This document shows, in pieces, positions 37,099-46,725 of a stretch of DNA of 64,000 nt; the first letter of the stretch is position 1; each line of letters opens with the position of its first letter. Origin of the DNA: Dysgonomonas mossii DSM 22836 (GTDB lineage Bacteria; Bacteroidota; Bacteroidia; Bacteroidales; Dysgonomonadaceae). Where the stretch lies: the NCBI RefSeq assembly GCF_000213575.1, contig NZ_GL892004.1, positions 186,001-250,000 on the forward strand. Reading direction: 5' to 3'. The notes beneath the pieces were generated by a model. That model was given only the letters and a program-made list of their open reading frames with translations. It searched no databases and was not told where the DNA came from. The position numbers were made by a program, and so were the translations under genes.

Positions 37099-39147
37099 TT
37101 ACCTTTCTGCTAACAAAGCTATCTGAAAGTCCAATAAATCTCGCTTGGATAAAAAGTAACTCCTCGATATAAAGTAATAATAATAATTTACTGCTTGAAA
37201 CATTGTATCTAAATACTCCTGATCAGAGTCCGGATTTTTTGAATAAGACCAATTTCCTTCGAAGTAATTACTCAGGTTATCATTCATCGTTTTTGTAATT
37301 TCCTGTGCCAAAAGATTTTTTTTCAAAAATTGTTTTAGCTCTTGCTTCAATATTATTTCCAATTCAGAAAACTCTCTAAATATATCTTCCACCTGTTCAT
37401 CTGATGTTGCCCGCCCCAAGGAATCGGCTTGTTCTGTAAACTTCGAGAAAAGCTGGAACTTTTTTTCGTAACCCATATCCTCATCAAAAAGAGTAATATA
37501 TTTAGTCTTCAATTCACTTTCGATCCCTCTTATTTTCGCCTGATTATAGAAAAAGCGATAAATAGCTATATCGTTCTTTTTTATTTCTGCCTTAAGAGCT
37601 TGCATTTCGGCATCTAGTTTTACCTCCAACGCTCCGGCTTCCTTTCTCATATATTTCTTTCCATCATATTCAAACCTTTTGATAGGAACTTTCTTTGTGT
37701 AAATATTATTCAACGTGTTTCTATCTGCTTCTATCGAAATATAACTATAGACCATATCAACCTTTTCTTTCGCAAATAATCTATCCATTGCCTCTATTTG
37801 TGAAAAATCTGTTATCTCCGATAGGTCAAACGGAATAATATTCTTTTCATCATAATAACCATTATACTGTTTTGGAAAAGTATTTTTATTATAATCGTCT
37901 ATAAACTCTTTCTTAAATTCGTCTATAGTCAAGCGTCTGACATCTTTGTCGAACGTAGAATAATAAAAGACTTTTACAGTCATTTTTTTCTCGATTGTAC
38001 CATCATTCGAAAACAAATCTATTGCCAGATTATTCTTTACACTATCCTTCGTGATATTAATCTCTATCAAGGCATTTACTCTTTCCTCTGTAGTTGGATG
38101 CGAAGCCCATTGATCATCTACATTTAGCTTAGACTTATTGTATTTCCTGAGGTCTTCTAATGCAACCAGTGGTAAGTTATTTTTGAGTGGCGTATTATTT
38201 TCCTTTACAAGAATATCTAAAACAAACAATTGATCTTGATATAGATTCTCACTTATTATCTTATCATCGCTCTTCTTTTCATAAAAGTTGATCGCAAGAT
38301 TATAAGCATGTTGCGCAAGATCGAGCCTCACCAATGATTCCTGAAGTGCTAGGCTACCTGCTACATTAGCAGCTACCTGATCGGCGTGAAATTCCATTTC
38401 TCTTGATAGTGCTAAATGTTTCAGGTTAACATAATCATATAATTTTCTCAATACCCACTGAATTCCCTGAATCACTTTGACGGCTATAATCACAAAAATA
38501 GAAAAATAGCCTGTGATACTTGCCCAGCCACTTATCATCTTGTCGAACGACTCATTTTCGTACAGCATGTTATAGATTACCTGATTCACGTTGTATACAT
38601 AGCTGCCTACACTCATACTGCGTTGAGAAAAGTGCCCGAACTCATGGGCTAGTATTGCTTTCAGTTCTTGTTCTGTAACTGTATTTACAAGCCCCATGCC
38701 TATTTGCAGATTTTTAGAAATAGGGAAAAACATACTCCAGAAACTGGAATCATAAAATACGGCAGCATTTACATCACTCGACATATATACTTTCTTAGGA
38801 AACTTTGTTCCCACTTCTACTACTATTTCTTCTATCATACCAAACAACCGAGGATAGTCTTTAGAGGTAATTTCTTCTAAATGACTCCTATCTACGGAGT
38901 GTTCTTTAAATAAAAATTTAAATAAGAAAAACAGAATTATAATTCCAAAACTGGCCAACCCTATTCCTAATAAAATAGTTATAAATTTAGGAAAGTTTAC
39001 TATAAGCATAATACCCCCATAGGCACATAATGCAGTAAGCATTATAGCGAGGATAAGCAACATTATATAAACAATAATGAAAACGACTATAGAAAAAATA
39101 GCACCAAGTGTTTTCTTCCTGAAATTATCAGATAACTGTATGTTCAT
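37099..39147 (-). CDS. M48 family membrane metalloprotease
   Basis: 682 residues. Two N-terminal membrane helices, then VYMSSDVNAAVFYD, the zinc motif ILAHEFGHFSQRSM (HExxH) near residue 167 and the third ligand in SREMEFHADQVAANVAG, typical of HtpX/Oma1-like M48 enzymes. A third hydrophobic segment (YFSIFVIIAVKVIQGIQWVL) lies between the zinc motifs. The long C-terminal region after residue 300 (SHPTTEERVNALIE, then a helical part) is not found in HtpX. Probable role: quality control or processing at the inner membrane. Confidence 0.9.
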   Translation of the reverse strand: MNIQLSDNFRKKTLGAIFSIVVFIIVYIMLLILAIMLTALCAYGGIMLIVNFPKFITILLGIGLASFGIIILFFLFKFLFKEHSVDRSHLEEITSKDYPRLFGMIEEIVVEVGTKFPKKVYMSSDVNAAVFYDSSFWSMFFPISKNLQIGMGLVNTVTEQELKAILAHEFGHFSQRSMSVGSYVYNVNQVIYNMLYENESFDKMISGWASITGYFSIFVIIAVKVIQGIQWVLRKLYDYVNLKHLALSREMEFHADQVAANVAGSLALQESLVRLDLAQHAYNLAINFYEKKSDDKIISENLYQDQLFVLDILVKENNTPLKNNLPLVALEDLRKYNKSKLNVDDQWASHPTTEERVNALIEINITKDSVKNNLAIDLFSNDGTIEKKMTVKVFYYSTFDKDVRRLTIDEFKKEFIDDYNKNTFPKQYNGYYDEKNIIPFDLSEITDFSQIEAMDRLFAKEKVDMVYSYISIEADRNTLNNIYTKKVPIKRFEYDGKKYMRKEAGALEVKLDAEMQALKAEIKKNDIAIYRFFYNQAKIRGIESELKTKYITLFDEDMGYEKKFQLFSKFTEQADSLGRATSDEQVEDIFREFSELEIILKQELKQFLKKNLLAQEITKTMNDNLSNYFEGNWSYSKNPDSDQEYLDTMFQAVNYYYYFISRSYFLSKRDLLDFQIALLAER

Positions 39148-39184
39148 AGTATAATAGATATAGTTTTATTTCTACTTGAGAAAA

Positions 39185-39192
39185 CAAAAATA
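39185..39192 (-). promoter_or_regulatory. -7 promoter box for the M48 protease gene
   Basis: Minus-strand TATTTTTG matches TAnnTTTG exactly, 38 bases before the start codon. Confidence 0.5.
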
Positions 39193-39298
39193 TTAAATAA
39201 AATGAGATACAAAACAGACTGTGTTTTATAATCCATAATTTATCTTATATCAGTTGCTGATCGGAACAAAAAGGTGACGGATAAGAACAAGCAAAAAA

Positions 39299-39318
39299 GT
39301 GTCACTTTTGTCACCTTT
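39299..39318 (+). repeat. GTGAC-type dispersed repeat, copy 1
   Basis: Twenty bases identical to the reverse complement of 58346-58365. It holds two GTCAC cores 9 bases apart. Located upstream of the OPT transporter gene. May be a regulator site or a dispersed repeat family. Confidence 0.6.
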
Positions 39319-39477
39319 TCTGCTCAAAACAGCGAGTAATAATATTATAATGTGACACTTAACGAGAGTATGAGATTATCATATAAAAGTTGTATTCTGT
39401 CACTTTTTAAGCTTTATGATGTTGGGAATAAAAAAGATGTTGGAATAAGTTCTTTTTCATAACTGTAAAAAATAATG

Positions 39478-39485
39478 TAGATTTG
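39478..39485 (+). promoter_or_regulatory. -7 promoter box for the OPT transporter gene
   Basis: TAGATTTG matches TAnnTTTG exactly, 51 bases before the GTG start. Confidence 0.6.
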
Positions 39486-39536
39486 TATCTGTAATACTTT
39501 CAGAGGAAATTTGTAACCAAAAAAAATAGTTAGCCC

Positions 39537-41564
39537 GTGAAAACAGAAAATGAAGACAAGATAAGCGGATTACCTGAAAACGCTTTTCATGAGCTCAAAG
39601 AGGGAGAAGAGTACAACCCCATAATGTCTCCCAATAAGCAATACAAAGAAGTTACGCCATGGTCGGTTATGTGGGGACTGCTAATGGCCGTTTTGTTTAG
39701 TGCTGCAGCAGCCTATCTGGGTCTGAAAGTAGGACAAGTATTCGAAGCCGCTATCCCTATCGCTATTATTGCCGTAGGGCTATCGAGCGCCACCAAGCGT
39801 AAAAACGCACTTGGAGAAAATGTCATAATACAGTCTATTGGGGCAAGTAGCGGGGTTATTGTAGCCGGCGCTATATTCACCCTGCCTGCACTTTACATCC
39901 TGCAAGCTAAATATCCCGATATTTCGGTCGATTTCTTTCAGGTATTTCTTAGTTCGTTGCTCGGAGGTATTTTAGGAATCTTGTTCCTTATTCCTTTCCG
40001 CAAATATTTTGTTTCCGATATGCACGGAAAATATCCTTTCCCCGAAGCTACCGCTACTACACAAGTGCTGGTATCAGGCGAAAAAGGAGGAGATCAGGCC
40101 AAACCGCTTATTATAGCCGGGCTGATCGGAGGACTTTATGACTTTGTTATAGCCACATTCGGTACATGGGGCGAAACCTTCACATCACGTGTAATCCCTT
40201 ACGGTGAGACCTTAGCCAATAAAGTGAAGATGCTATTCAGCGTTAATGTTGGAGCAGCAGTTCTCGGCTTGGGATATATCGTAGGACTAAGATACGCCGC
40301 TATCATCTGTGCCGGCTCTGCATTGGTTTGGTTTGTACTTGTTCCTCTTATGCCATTATTAGGAGACACGACACTGCAAATGTTAAATCCCGCCCCTTAT
40401 TTGCCCGGAGGAGGGCTTATTGACGGAATAGCATCTGCCAGCCCTGAAGTGATATTCTCATCTATGGCACGCCATATTGGTATCGGAGGTATTGCAATGG
40501 CGGGGATAATCGGCATCATCCGATCATGGCCTATTATCAAAAGTGCTGTAGGACTTGCTTCTAAAGAATTTAAAGGAGGGAGTAAAGATGCATCGAAGAT
40601 AGATAAGCGTACTCAGCTTGATCTCCCAATGAAAATAATTTCTATCGGAGTAATAGTAGCGTTGCTTGCAACATTCATCTTCTTCTATCTGGGTGTAATG
40701 CATAATCTGTTTTACGCTGTCATAGCTATTCTTGTGGTAGCCATAATTGCTTTCTTGTTCACCACCGTAGCTGCCAATGCCATTGCGATAGTGGGTACAA
40801 ACCCTGTTTCGGGAATGACACTGATGACCCTTATCCTTGCTTCTGTTATCATGGTAGCCGTAGGACTAAAAGGTACATCTGGGATGGTGGCAGCGCTGAT
40901 TATGGGAGGAGTTGTATGTACAGCCCTATCTATGGCGGGTGGATTTATAACCGACCTTAAGATCGGCTATTGGCTGGGAACTACTCCGGCTAAACAACAA
41001 TCGTGGAAGTTTCTAGGAACACTCGTTTCTGCTGCAACAGTAGGAGGAGTAATGATCATATTGAACGATACGTACGGCTTTACAGGAGAGGGAGCTCTTG
41101 TAGCTCCACAGGCTAACGCAATGGCTGCCGTTATAGACCCGTTGATGTCGGGTACAGGTGCACCATGGATACTATATGGCATTGGAGCATTGATCGCTCT
41201 ATTGCTTACATTCTTCAAAGTGCCGGCTCTTGCCTTTGCTTTAGGAATGTTTATCCCGCTTCAGCTGAATGTGCCGCTATTGGTTGGTGGTGCAGTAAAC
41301 TGGTATGTAGGTAGTCGCAGTAAAGATAAAGCATTAAATTCGGCACGATTGGATAAAGGAACATTATTGGCTTCAGGATTCATTGCCGGAGGTGCTTTGA
41401 TGGGGGTTGTTAGCGCAACCTTACGTTTCGGAGGAGTTGATCTTGTTGACAAAGAGTGGTTAGACTCTGCCGGCTCACAATGGCTCGCATTGTTGATGTA
41501 TGCGGTAATCATATTCTATCTGGGCTATTCTTCAATGAAAGCGAAGAAAGACGGACTGAAATAA
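39537..41564 (+). CDS. OPT family oligopeptide (or metal-chelate) transporter
   Basis: 675 residues from a GTG start (MKTENEDKISGLPENAFHELKEGEEYNPIM); there is no ATG before residue 29, which is inside the conserved N-terminus. About 14-16 membrane helices. AAAAYLGLKVGQVFEAAIPIAI, SIGASSGVIVAGAIFTLPALY and GKYPFPEATATTQVLVSGEKGGDQAKPL are hallmarks of the bacterial OPT branch, with GTNPVSGMTLMTLILASV later. Import of small peptides with protons is likely; metal-siderophore transport cannot be excluded. Confidence 0.95.
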   Translation: MKTENEDKISGLPENAFHELKEGEEYNPIMSPNKQYKEVTPWSVMWGLLMAVLFSAAAAYLGLKVGQVFEAAIPIAIIAVGLSSATKRKNALGENVIIQSIGASSGVIVAGAIFTLPALYILQAKYPDISVDFFQVFLSSLLGGILGILFLIPFRKYFVSDMHGKYPFPEATATTQVLVSGEKGGDQAKPLIIAGLIGGLYDFVIATFGTWGETFTSRVIPYGETLANKVKMLFSVNVGAAVLGLGYIVGLRYAAIICAGSALVWFVLVPLMPLLGDTTLQMLNPAPYLPGGGLIDGIASASPEVIFSSMARHIGIGGIAMAGIIGIIRSWPIIKSAVGLASKEFKGGSKDASKIDKRTQLDLPMKIISIGVIVALLATFIFFYLGVMHNLFYAVIAILVVAIIAFLFTTVAANAIAIVGTNPVSGMTLMTLILASVIMVAVGLKGTSGMVAALIMGGVVCTALSMAGGFITDLKIGYWLGTTPAKQQSWKFLGTLVSAATVGGVMIILNDTYGFTGEGALVAPQANAMAAVIDPLMSGTGAPWILYGIGALIALLLTFFKVPALAFALGMFIPLQLNVPLLVGGAVNWYVGSRSKDKALNSARLDKGTLLASGFIAGGALMGVVSATLRFGGVDLVDKEWLDSAGSQWLALLMYAVIIFYLGYSSMKAKKDGLK

Positions 41565-41597
41565 AACGAGATATATGTTAGTTTGAAACAAAAGCAG

Positions 41598-42347
41598 ATG
41601 ATTGATGATTTTGTAAACTTAACAATAGAAAACCTTACCAATGAGCACTTATGCTGCATTATCCGCAGTAAAAAGACTCATCAAGGTATTGAAGCAAAAA
41701 GACAATGGCTCTCAGACAGGCTGAATGAGGGCCATGTCTTTAGAAAACTAAATGCAAAAGCTACCGTTTTTATTGAATACGCCCCTCTCGAAACAGCTTG
41801 GGTTCCCATAATCGGCGACAACTATTACTATGTATATTGCTTGTGGGTTTTAGGCAATTACAAAGGAAAAGGGCATGGAAGATCGCTGATGGAGTATTGC
41901 CTGGCTGATGCAAAGAAAAAGGGCAAATCAGGTATCTGCATGCTCGGAGCGCAAAAACAAAAATCGTGGCTCTCTGACCAATCATTTGCAAAAAGATTTG
42001 GATTCGAGGTTGTTGATACAACCGACAATGGATATGAATTACTGGCACTTTCTCTTGACGGAACAACACCAAAGTTTGCACGAAATGCCAAGAGCCTGAA
42101 AATAGAAAACAAGGAGCTTACAATTTATTATGATATGCAATGTCCCTACGTCTATCAAAGTATTGATATGACAAGAGAGTATTGCGAAACAAACAATGTC
42201 CCGGTGTCATTCATTAAAGTGGATACGCTGCAAAAGGCAAAAGAGCTGCCTTGCGTTTTCAACAACTGGGGAGTGTTTTATAAAGGAACTTTTGAGACTG
42301 TGAATCTATTAGATATATCCTACTTGAAGAGAATACTCAAAGGCTGA
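41598..42347 (+). CDS. GNAT family acetyltransferase with C-terminal YoaP domain
   Basis: 249 residues from ATG 41598; a TTG at 41583 is an alternative. FVNLTIENLTNEHLCCIIRSKKTHQGIEAKRQWL and VFRKLNAKATVFIEYAPLETAWVPI are the YoaP-type N-terminal GNAT features; acetyl-CoA loop WVLGNYKGKGHGRSLMEYC. The C-terminal YoaP domain has IYYDMQCPYVYQSIDMTREYC with a conserved cysteine and then VFNNWGVFYKGTFETVNLLD, thioredoxin-like. Substrate unknown. Confidence 0.9.
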   Translation: MIDDFVNLTIENLTNEHLCCIIRSKKTHQGIEAKRQWLSDRLNEGHVFRKLNAKATVFIEYAPLETAWVPIIGDNYYYVYCLWVLGNYKGKGHGRSLMEYCLADAKKKGKSGICMLGAQKQKSWLSDQSFAKRFGFEVVDTTDNGYELLALSLDGTTPKFARNAKSLKIENKELTIYYDMQCPYVYQSIDMTREYCETNNVPVSFIKVDTLQKAKELPCVFNNWGVFYKGTFETVNLLDISYLKRILKG

Positions 42348-42359
42348 AGATACAGGTTC

Positions 42360-43268
42360 TTATGCAACCTTTTTCTTCAACCCAAATCTGAATCCTTTCT
42401 CGGCAACATACACACCAAATAGAATAAACACAGAACCTAGAAGAGCAACCAATGTAATATGTTCATCTATTACAATGGCAGAAGTAAGCAGTGTTACCAG
42501 CGGTACAAAGTAGATATAGTTAGATGTCTGGACAATACCAAGTTCTTTCACGGCCGTGTTCCATGCTATAAAACAAAGCAAGGAAGCAATCAGGCCTAAG
42601 AACAACAGATTGGCTATAATGACAGGCTGCACAAGCAATTCAGGATGAAGGGATGAAGGGCTAAGAGCAAGAAAAGGCAGCATGGTAATTATACCATAAA
42701 TAAATACCTTACGGGTAATAAAAAGTGTTGAATAACGCCCGTTGACTTTGCGCAATACAATCCCATAAAAAGCCCACGACAGGGCAGACAATATTGTCAG
42801 AATATCACCTAGAGGATTGATCTGCAAAATAAAGCTACCGTTGAAAACAACCAAGCCAACCCCTAGCAGAGCGGTGAGCGAGCCAAATATAAGGGATGCT
42901 TTCAACTTTTCCTTTCGGTACATCAAGTAGGAAAGGAAGGCGGTAAATATAGGAGAAGTACATATAATGAGAGATACATTGGATGCCAGCGTTATTTGCA
43001 GTGCCGTATTTTCGAATACAAAATAGAGGGAACCACCGCATAGTCCGGCAGCAACAAACAAAAGCTCATCTTTAACTGATTTAGCAAACAGCCTTTTCGG
43101 GCAGACAAACCAAATACCTATATATGCCAACAGGAAGCGATAGATCAGAATTTCGGAAGGAGATAATCCATATCCTATAAGAACCTTTGTGGAAACAAAG
43201 GTAGTACCCCAAACAATCACTGTGAGAATAGCAATAGTATGATACCAGTAGTGTTTAGATATAGCCAT
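42360..43268 (-). CDS. EamA/DMT family transporter
   Basis: 302 residues starting MAISKHYWYHTIAILTVIVWGTTFVSTKVLIGYGLSP. A longer frame from 43304 would begin inside the -7 box, so the inner ATG at 43268 is chosen. Ten predicted membrane helices in two EamA repeats (ALQITLASNVSLIICTSPIFTAFLSYLMYRKEKLK; VQTSNYIYFVPLVTLLTSAIVIDEHITL). Probably exports a metabolite or amino acid; substrate unknown. Confidence 0.9.
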   Translation of the reverse strand: MAISKHYWYHTIAILTVIVWGTTFVSTKVLIGYGLSPSEILIYRFLLAYIGIWFVCPKRLFAKSVKDELLFVAAGLCGGSLYFVFENTALQITLASNVSLIICTSPIFTAFLSYLMYRKEKLKASLIFGSLTALLGVGLVVFNGSFILQINPLGDILTILSALSWAFYGIVLRKVNGRYSTLFITRKVFIYGIITMLPFLALSPSSLHPELLVQPVIIANLLFLGLIASLLCFIAWNTAVKELGIVQTSNYIYFVPLVTLLTSAIVIDEHITLVALLGSVFILFGVYVAEKGFRFGLKKKVA

Positions 43269-43301
43269 AGCGTTTTGTTGAGATAAACCTGAATGAGATT
43301 G

Positions 43302-43309
43302 CAAAAGTA
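43302..43309 (-). promoter_or_regulatory. -7 promoter box for the EamA transporter gene
   Basis: Minus-strand TACTTTTG matches TAnnTTTG exactly. It overlaps an upstream in-frame ATG (43302-43304), showing that this ATG cannot be the start if the box is real. Confidence 0.6.
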
Positions 43310-43501
43310 ATAGGTATTATCTCATACGGCAACGATCTGCTAAACAATCTTTCCAACAGAGTTCAAAAAGAATTATATCTGTCTATATATTAAGATGGTA
43401 TAAAGCATATCGAGAGTGGAAACAAACAGCCTTTCTGATTTGTTTTAATTAAAATATATTCGGATATTAGAGGATAGTATTCATAAATATAATAACATAT
43501 C

Positions 43502-44158
43502 ATGAAATTCTTTATCGACACAGCGAATTTGGATCAAATCCGCGAAGCTAACAATTTAGGAGTGTTAGACGGAGTAACCACCAATCCATCCCTTATGGCA
43601 AAGGAAGGAATAAAAGGTGTAGAAAATCAACGGAATCATTATCTGGAAATCTGCAAAATTGTAGATGGAGATGTAAGCGCAGAAGTGATCTCCACAGATT
43701 ATGAAGGGATGATACGCGAGGGTGAAGAGCTTGCGGCTTTACACAAAAACATTGTTGTGAAAGTCCCTTGTATAGAGGATGGAATCAAGGCTATTAAATA
43801 TTTCACGAAGAAAGGAATCCGTACCAACTGCACATTGATATTTTCTGTTGGTCAGGCTTTATTAGCAGCAAAAGCTGGGGCTACCTATGTCTCTCCATTT
43901 GTTGGACGCCTTGATGATATTTCAAGTGATGGCATCGAGCTAGTAAGTAAGATCGTAGATATGTATACTACTTATGATATGTCTACTCAGGTGTTGGCTG
44001 CATCTATACGCAGTACGCAACATATTATACAGTGTATCGAAGTAGGGGCTGATGTTGCTACTTGCCCATTGTCTGCAATCAAAGGATTACTAAAACACCC
44101 TCTTACAGATAGCGGATTAGCCACATTCCTTGCTGATTATAAAAAGGTAAACGGATAA
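43502..44158 (+). CDS. fsa: Transaldolase / fructose-6-phosphate aldolase family protein
   Basis: 218 residues, the short TalC/FSA type. [36 protein letters not shown] opens the TIM barrel; [17 protein letters not shown] holds the Schiff-base lysine near residue 86; [13 protein letters not shown] and [22 protein letters not shown] follow. Most Bacteroidetes proteins of this type act as transaldolases in the non-oxidative pentose phosphate pathway, and the exact activity is not settled by sequence alone. Confidence 0.94.
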   Translation: MKFFIDTANLDQIREANNLGVLDGVTTNPSLMAKEGIKGVENQRNHYLEICKIVDGDVSAEVISTDYEGMIREGEELAALHKNIVVKVPCIEDGIKAIKYFTKKGIRTNCTLIFSVGQALLAAKAGATYVSPFVGRLDDISSDGIELVSKIVDMYTTYDMSTQVLAASIRSTQHIIQCIEVGADVATCPLSAIKGLLKHPLTDSGLATFLADYKKVNG

Positions 44159-44175
44159 ATCTGAAATATCTTTCG

Positions 44176-44247
44176 TTGTTCTGAGTGAAGTGAAGAATCT
44201 ATTTTGAGTCTGGCTCTAAAGATGCTTCGTTTCCCTCAGGATGACAA
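44176..44247. repeat. REP-like palindromic element
   Basis: The left arm (44176-44200, core CTGAGTGAAGTGAAGAATCT) and the reverse complement of the right arm (44218-44247, core CTGAGGGAAACGAAGCATCT) match at 16 of 20 core bases, giving a long imperfect hairpin. The core resembles the widely dispersed TCCTGAG-CGAAG-ATCT palindromic repeats of many bacteria. It sits between converging fsa and phoR genes, a usual place for such elements. Confidence 0.65.
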
Positions 44248-44289
44248 AGAGATTATAACTAAAGTTTTAATATATAATCAGATATTCTA

Positions 44290-45996
44290 CTACTTCTTTA
44301 GCTTGAATAAGAATTCCAAACCACCCTCTTTTCTATTTTTAGCAATAATAGAACCATTGTGAAATGCGATGGCATTCTTAACGATAGAGAGCCCTAAGCC
44401 AGAGCCCCCTGTATCACGTGTACGGCCTTCGTTGACTCTATAGAAGCGTTCGAATAAGCGTTTCAGGTGTTTTTCATCAGAGATTCCTACTCCTGTATCG
44501 TAGAATGAGAAGTAATAATAGTCTTTGTCTTCGTTGTATACACTTACACAAATCGTTACATCTTCTCCTGCATAGCGAATGACATTATCCACCAAATTAC
44601 GAAAGATGGAATATAACAAACTCCTATTCCCATTTATCGTGAGACTTTCGGGAATATTATTGGTTGTCATCACTATATTTCTGCTCTGCAAGGCAGTAGC
44701 AAGATCGTCGTTCAATTCATTAAGCAACTGATAAATGTTCACTTCTTCTTTTCGGAAAGAAGTGGGAGCTTCTTCTATTTTAGTTATCAGACTCATATCT
44801 CCGATCAATTCCGAAAGGATAATCGTCTGATTGTAAGCCTTGTTTATAAAGTGTTGTTTCTTATGTTCGTCTAAGGTCGATTGTACAAGCACTGTTTCGA
44901 GATATCCCCGTATGCTTGTTACAGGTGTACGCAACTCGTGCGCTATATTGCTTGTCATTTCCTGTTTCAGCAGTCGGGTTTTCTCTTCCTCTGTCATATC
45001 ATTCAGTACGATCTCAAAACTACGGTCTTCGAATATATTCAGCCGCAGAATAAAGAACCGCCCATGCTTTCTTATATGTATCTCAAAATAATTTTCTTCC
45101 TTATCCTCGCGCGACAGAAAATCATTGAGCTCATCAAAAGCACTATCTGAGAATATTTCTTTGGGGTTGCTGTTGGGCTCACTGGAAATTGTGTTAAGAT
45201 ATTGAATAAATAGCCCATTATAAAATTCAACATTTCTATCTGCCGAAAAGAAACAAATTCCTTCTTCGGATGAATGAACGTGTTGCAATAACTTCTCTCG
45301 TTCGAGAGCTATTCGCTTTTGGCTTCTCCTTAACTGTTTGTAATTTTCTACAAGCTTCGTACTTATTTGCCCCAATTCATCATTCGGAAAATCAAGCTTC
45401 GGAAGTTTATCACTATTTGAAGTCATTACAAAATCTCGAAGCTGCCTGATCGATTTTCCAAAACGGTTTGTTATAGCATTCAGCAGAATGAGTATAATAA
45501 AGAAAAATGCTAATATAAAATATAAAAATAAATTATCAGGCTCCAAAAAACGCCGTGTTTGTATATCATACGGAAGGGCTACCCGCACATATCCGGTCCC
45601 TATTTTTTTTGCATAATATAGATATTCCTTGTTGAGAGAAGCAGACAGTCTTATATCACTCCCCCGTCCTTTTGCTATTGCTGTTTGTACTTCGGGGCGC
45701 ATTGTATGATTTTCGAGAGAATGTACATCTTTAACAGAGTTGTCGTACAATACATTCCCATCATTATCGATTAAGGTCAGGCGTATATTTGAAGGAAGAA
45801 GCTGTTCGAGGCTATCCAGAGATAAGAAGCCATGACTGGAGTTAATGATTTCGGCATAAGCATCCAATTTTTCCTCCAATGCTTCAGTTCTTAACCTCCG
45901 CTCTCTCGACTGCTCGAAAACAAAGATCCCGGCAGTAAATAGAGTGAAAATAATAGCAAAGTATAAAAATAATCGTTGCTTATAAGTCAGCTTCAT
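44290..45996 (-). CDS. phoR: Two-component sensor histidine kinase, PhoR-like
   Basis: 568 residues. TM1 (LFLYFAIIFTLFTAGIFVF), a periplasmic domain, TM2 (LFLYFILAFFFIILILLNAI), a HAMP-like segment, a PAS region (EEGICFFSADRNVEFYN), then the kinase core: H-box SNIAHELRTPVTSIRGYLE, N-box RNLVDNVIRYAG, G-boxes DTGVGISDEKHLKRLFERFYR and GGSGLGLSIVKN. It senses phosphate status together with the Pst-PhoU complex and phosphorylates PhoB. Its start overlaps the phoB stop by one base. It closes the phosphate operon, before the REP-like element. Confidence 0.93.
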   Translation of the reverse strand: MKLTYKQRLFLYFAIIFTLFTAGIFVFEQSRERRLRTEALEEKLDAYAEIINSSHGFLSLDSLEQLLPSNIRLTLIDNDGNVLYDNSVKDVHSLENHTMRPEVQTAIAKGRGSDIRLSASLNKEYLYYAKKIGTGYVRVALPYDIQTRRFLEPDNLFLYFILAFFFIILILLNAITNRFGKSIRQLRDFVMTSNSDKLPKLDFPNDELGQISTKLVENYKQLRRSQKRIALEREKLLQHVHSSEEGICFFSADRNVEFYNGLFIQYLNTISSEPNSNPKEIFSDSAFDELNDFLSREDKEENYFEIHIRKHGRFFILRLNIFEDRSFEIVLNDMTEEEKTRLLKQEMTSNIAHELRTPVTSIRGYLETVLVQSTLDEHKKQHFINKAYNQTIILSELIGDMSLITKIEEAPTSFRKEEVNIYQLLNELNDDLATALQSRNIVMTTNNIPESLTINGNRSLLYSIFRNLVDNVIRYAGEDVTICVSVYNEDKDYYYFSFYDTGVGISDEKHLKRLFERFYRVNEGRTRDTGGSGLGLSIVKNAIAFHNGSIIAKNRKEGGLEFLFKLKK

Positions 45997-46682
45997 TATT
46001 CTCCTATATTAAATCTATAACCATAGCCCGACCGATTGGCGATAAGTGAGGAGTACTCTCCCATTTTTTTCCTCAGGCGGGCAATATGCACATCCACAGT
46101 CCGCTCTGTAATATAAGGAGTTTCGCGCCATACTGTTTGAATAATATCTTCACGAGAAAATACCTTATCTACATTTGTAGCCAATAAGGCAAGTATCTCA
46201 AACTCGGTTTTTGTAAGTGCTACTTTTTCGCCATCAACAGTTAATTCTTTTTTGTCCATATTGATCACAATACCGGCAAAGGTTAACTCAGTAGTTGACT
46301 CCTTTGTATTCTTTTTGACTTCGAGTCTTTTTACCACAGCCTTGATACGGGCAATGACTTCCTTTATGGAGAATGGCTTGGAAATATAATCATCTCCTCC
46401 CACTGAGAAACCTGTAAGCATATCATTCTCGGTATCTTTGGCTGTTAAGAAAACAATAGGAATATTATTCCCTTCTTTCCTCAGCTTTTCCGCCATTTTG
46501 TAGCCGGACATTCCACCCATCATCACATCGAGGAGGATAAGAGAAAAATCGGGGTTCAATTTTTTTAGGGCTTCTTCTGCCGAATAAGCCAATTCAACGT
46601 CAAAGCCTTCGTTGCTTAAATTGAATTCTAATATCTCGCAAATGTCTTTCTCGTCATCAACGATCAGGATCTTATTTCCCAT
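45996..46682 (-). CDS. phoB: Response regulator, PhoB/OmpR family
   Basis: 228 residues. The receiver has acidic residues in IVDDEKDIC, the phospho-acceptor in LILLDVMMGG (Asp near 53), conserved Thr/Lys in FLTAKD and YISKPFS. The C-terminal winged helix ends in RTVDVHIARLRKKMGEYSSLIANRSGYGYRF, the OmpR type. It probably activates the pst operon through the repeats upstream of pstS. One-base overlap with phoR; a -7 box precedes it, so it may have its own promoter besides read-through from phoU. Confidence 0.94.
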   Translation of the reverse strand: MGNKILIVDDEKDICEILEFNLSNEGFDVELAYSAEEALKKLNPDFSLILLDVMMGGMSGYKMAEKLRKEGNNIPIVFLTAKDTENDMLTGFSVGGDDYISKPFSIKEVIARIKAVVKRLEVKKNTKESTTELTFAGIVINMDKKELTVDGEKVALTKTEFEILALLATNVDKVFSREDIIQTVWRETPYITERTVDVHIARLRKKMGEYSSLIANRSGYGYRFNIGE

Positions 46683-46703
46683 ACATTCTGTATTTACTCT
46701 TTA

Positions 46704-46711
46704 CAAAGATA
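46704..46711 (-). promoter_or_regulatory. Internal -7 promoter box for phoB-phoR
   Basis: Minus-strand TATCTTTG matches TAnnTTTG exactly, 22 bases before the phoB start and after the phoU stop. It would allow phoBR expression apart from the pst genes. Confidence 0.6.
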
Positions 46712-46725
46712 AGCTATTCAAGAAA

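Larger units (their letters stand above)
39148..39536. other. Intergenic region rich in GTGAC/GTCAC motifs
   Basis: 389 bases between diverging genes with no ORF. GTGAC or GTCAC occurs at 39274, 39301, 39310, 39352 and 39399. AAAAGGTGAC (39269-39278) is mirrored by GTCACCTTTT (39310-39319), and AAAAGTG/CACTTTT (39295-39309) forms a tight dyad between them. The block 39299-39318 is repeated exactly, inverted, at 58346-58365. Confidence 0.6.

Noticed and set aside
39241-39420. CRISPR array at the GTGAC repeats
   Set aside because: Units are only 5-10 bases, irregularly spaced and in both orientations, with no long direct repeats or spacers.
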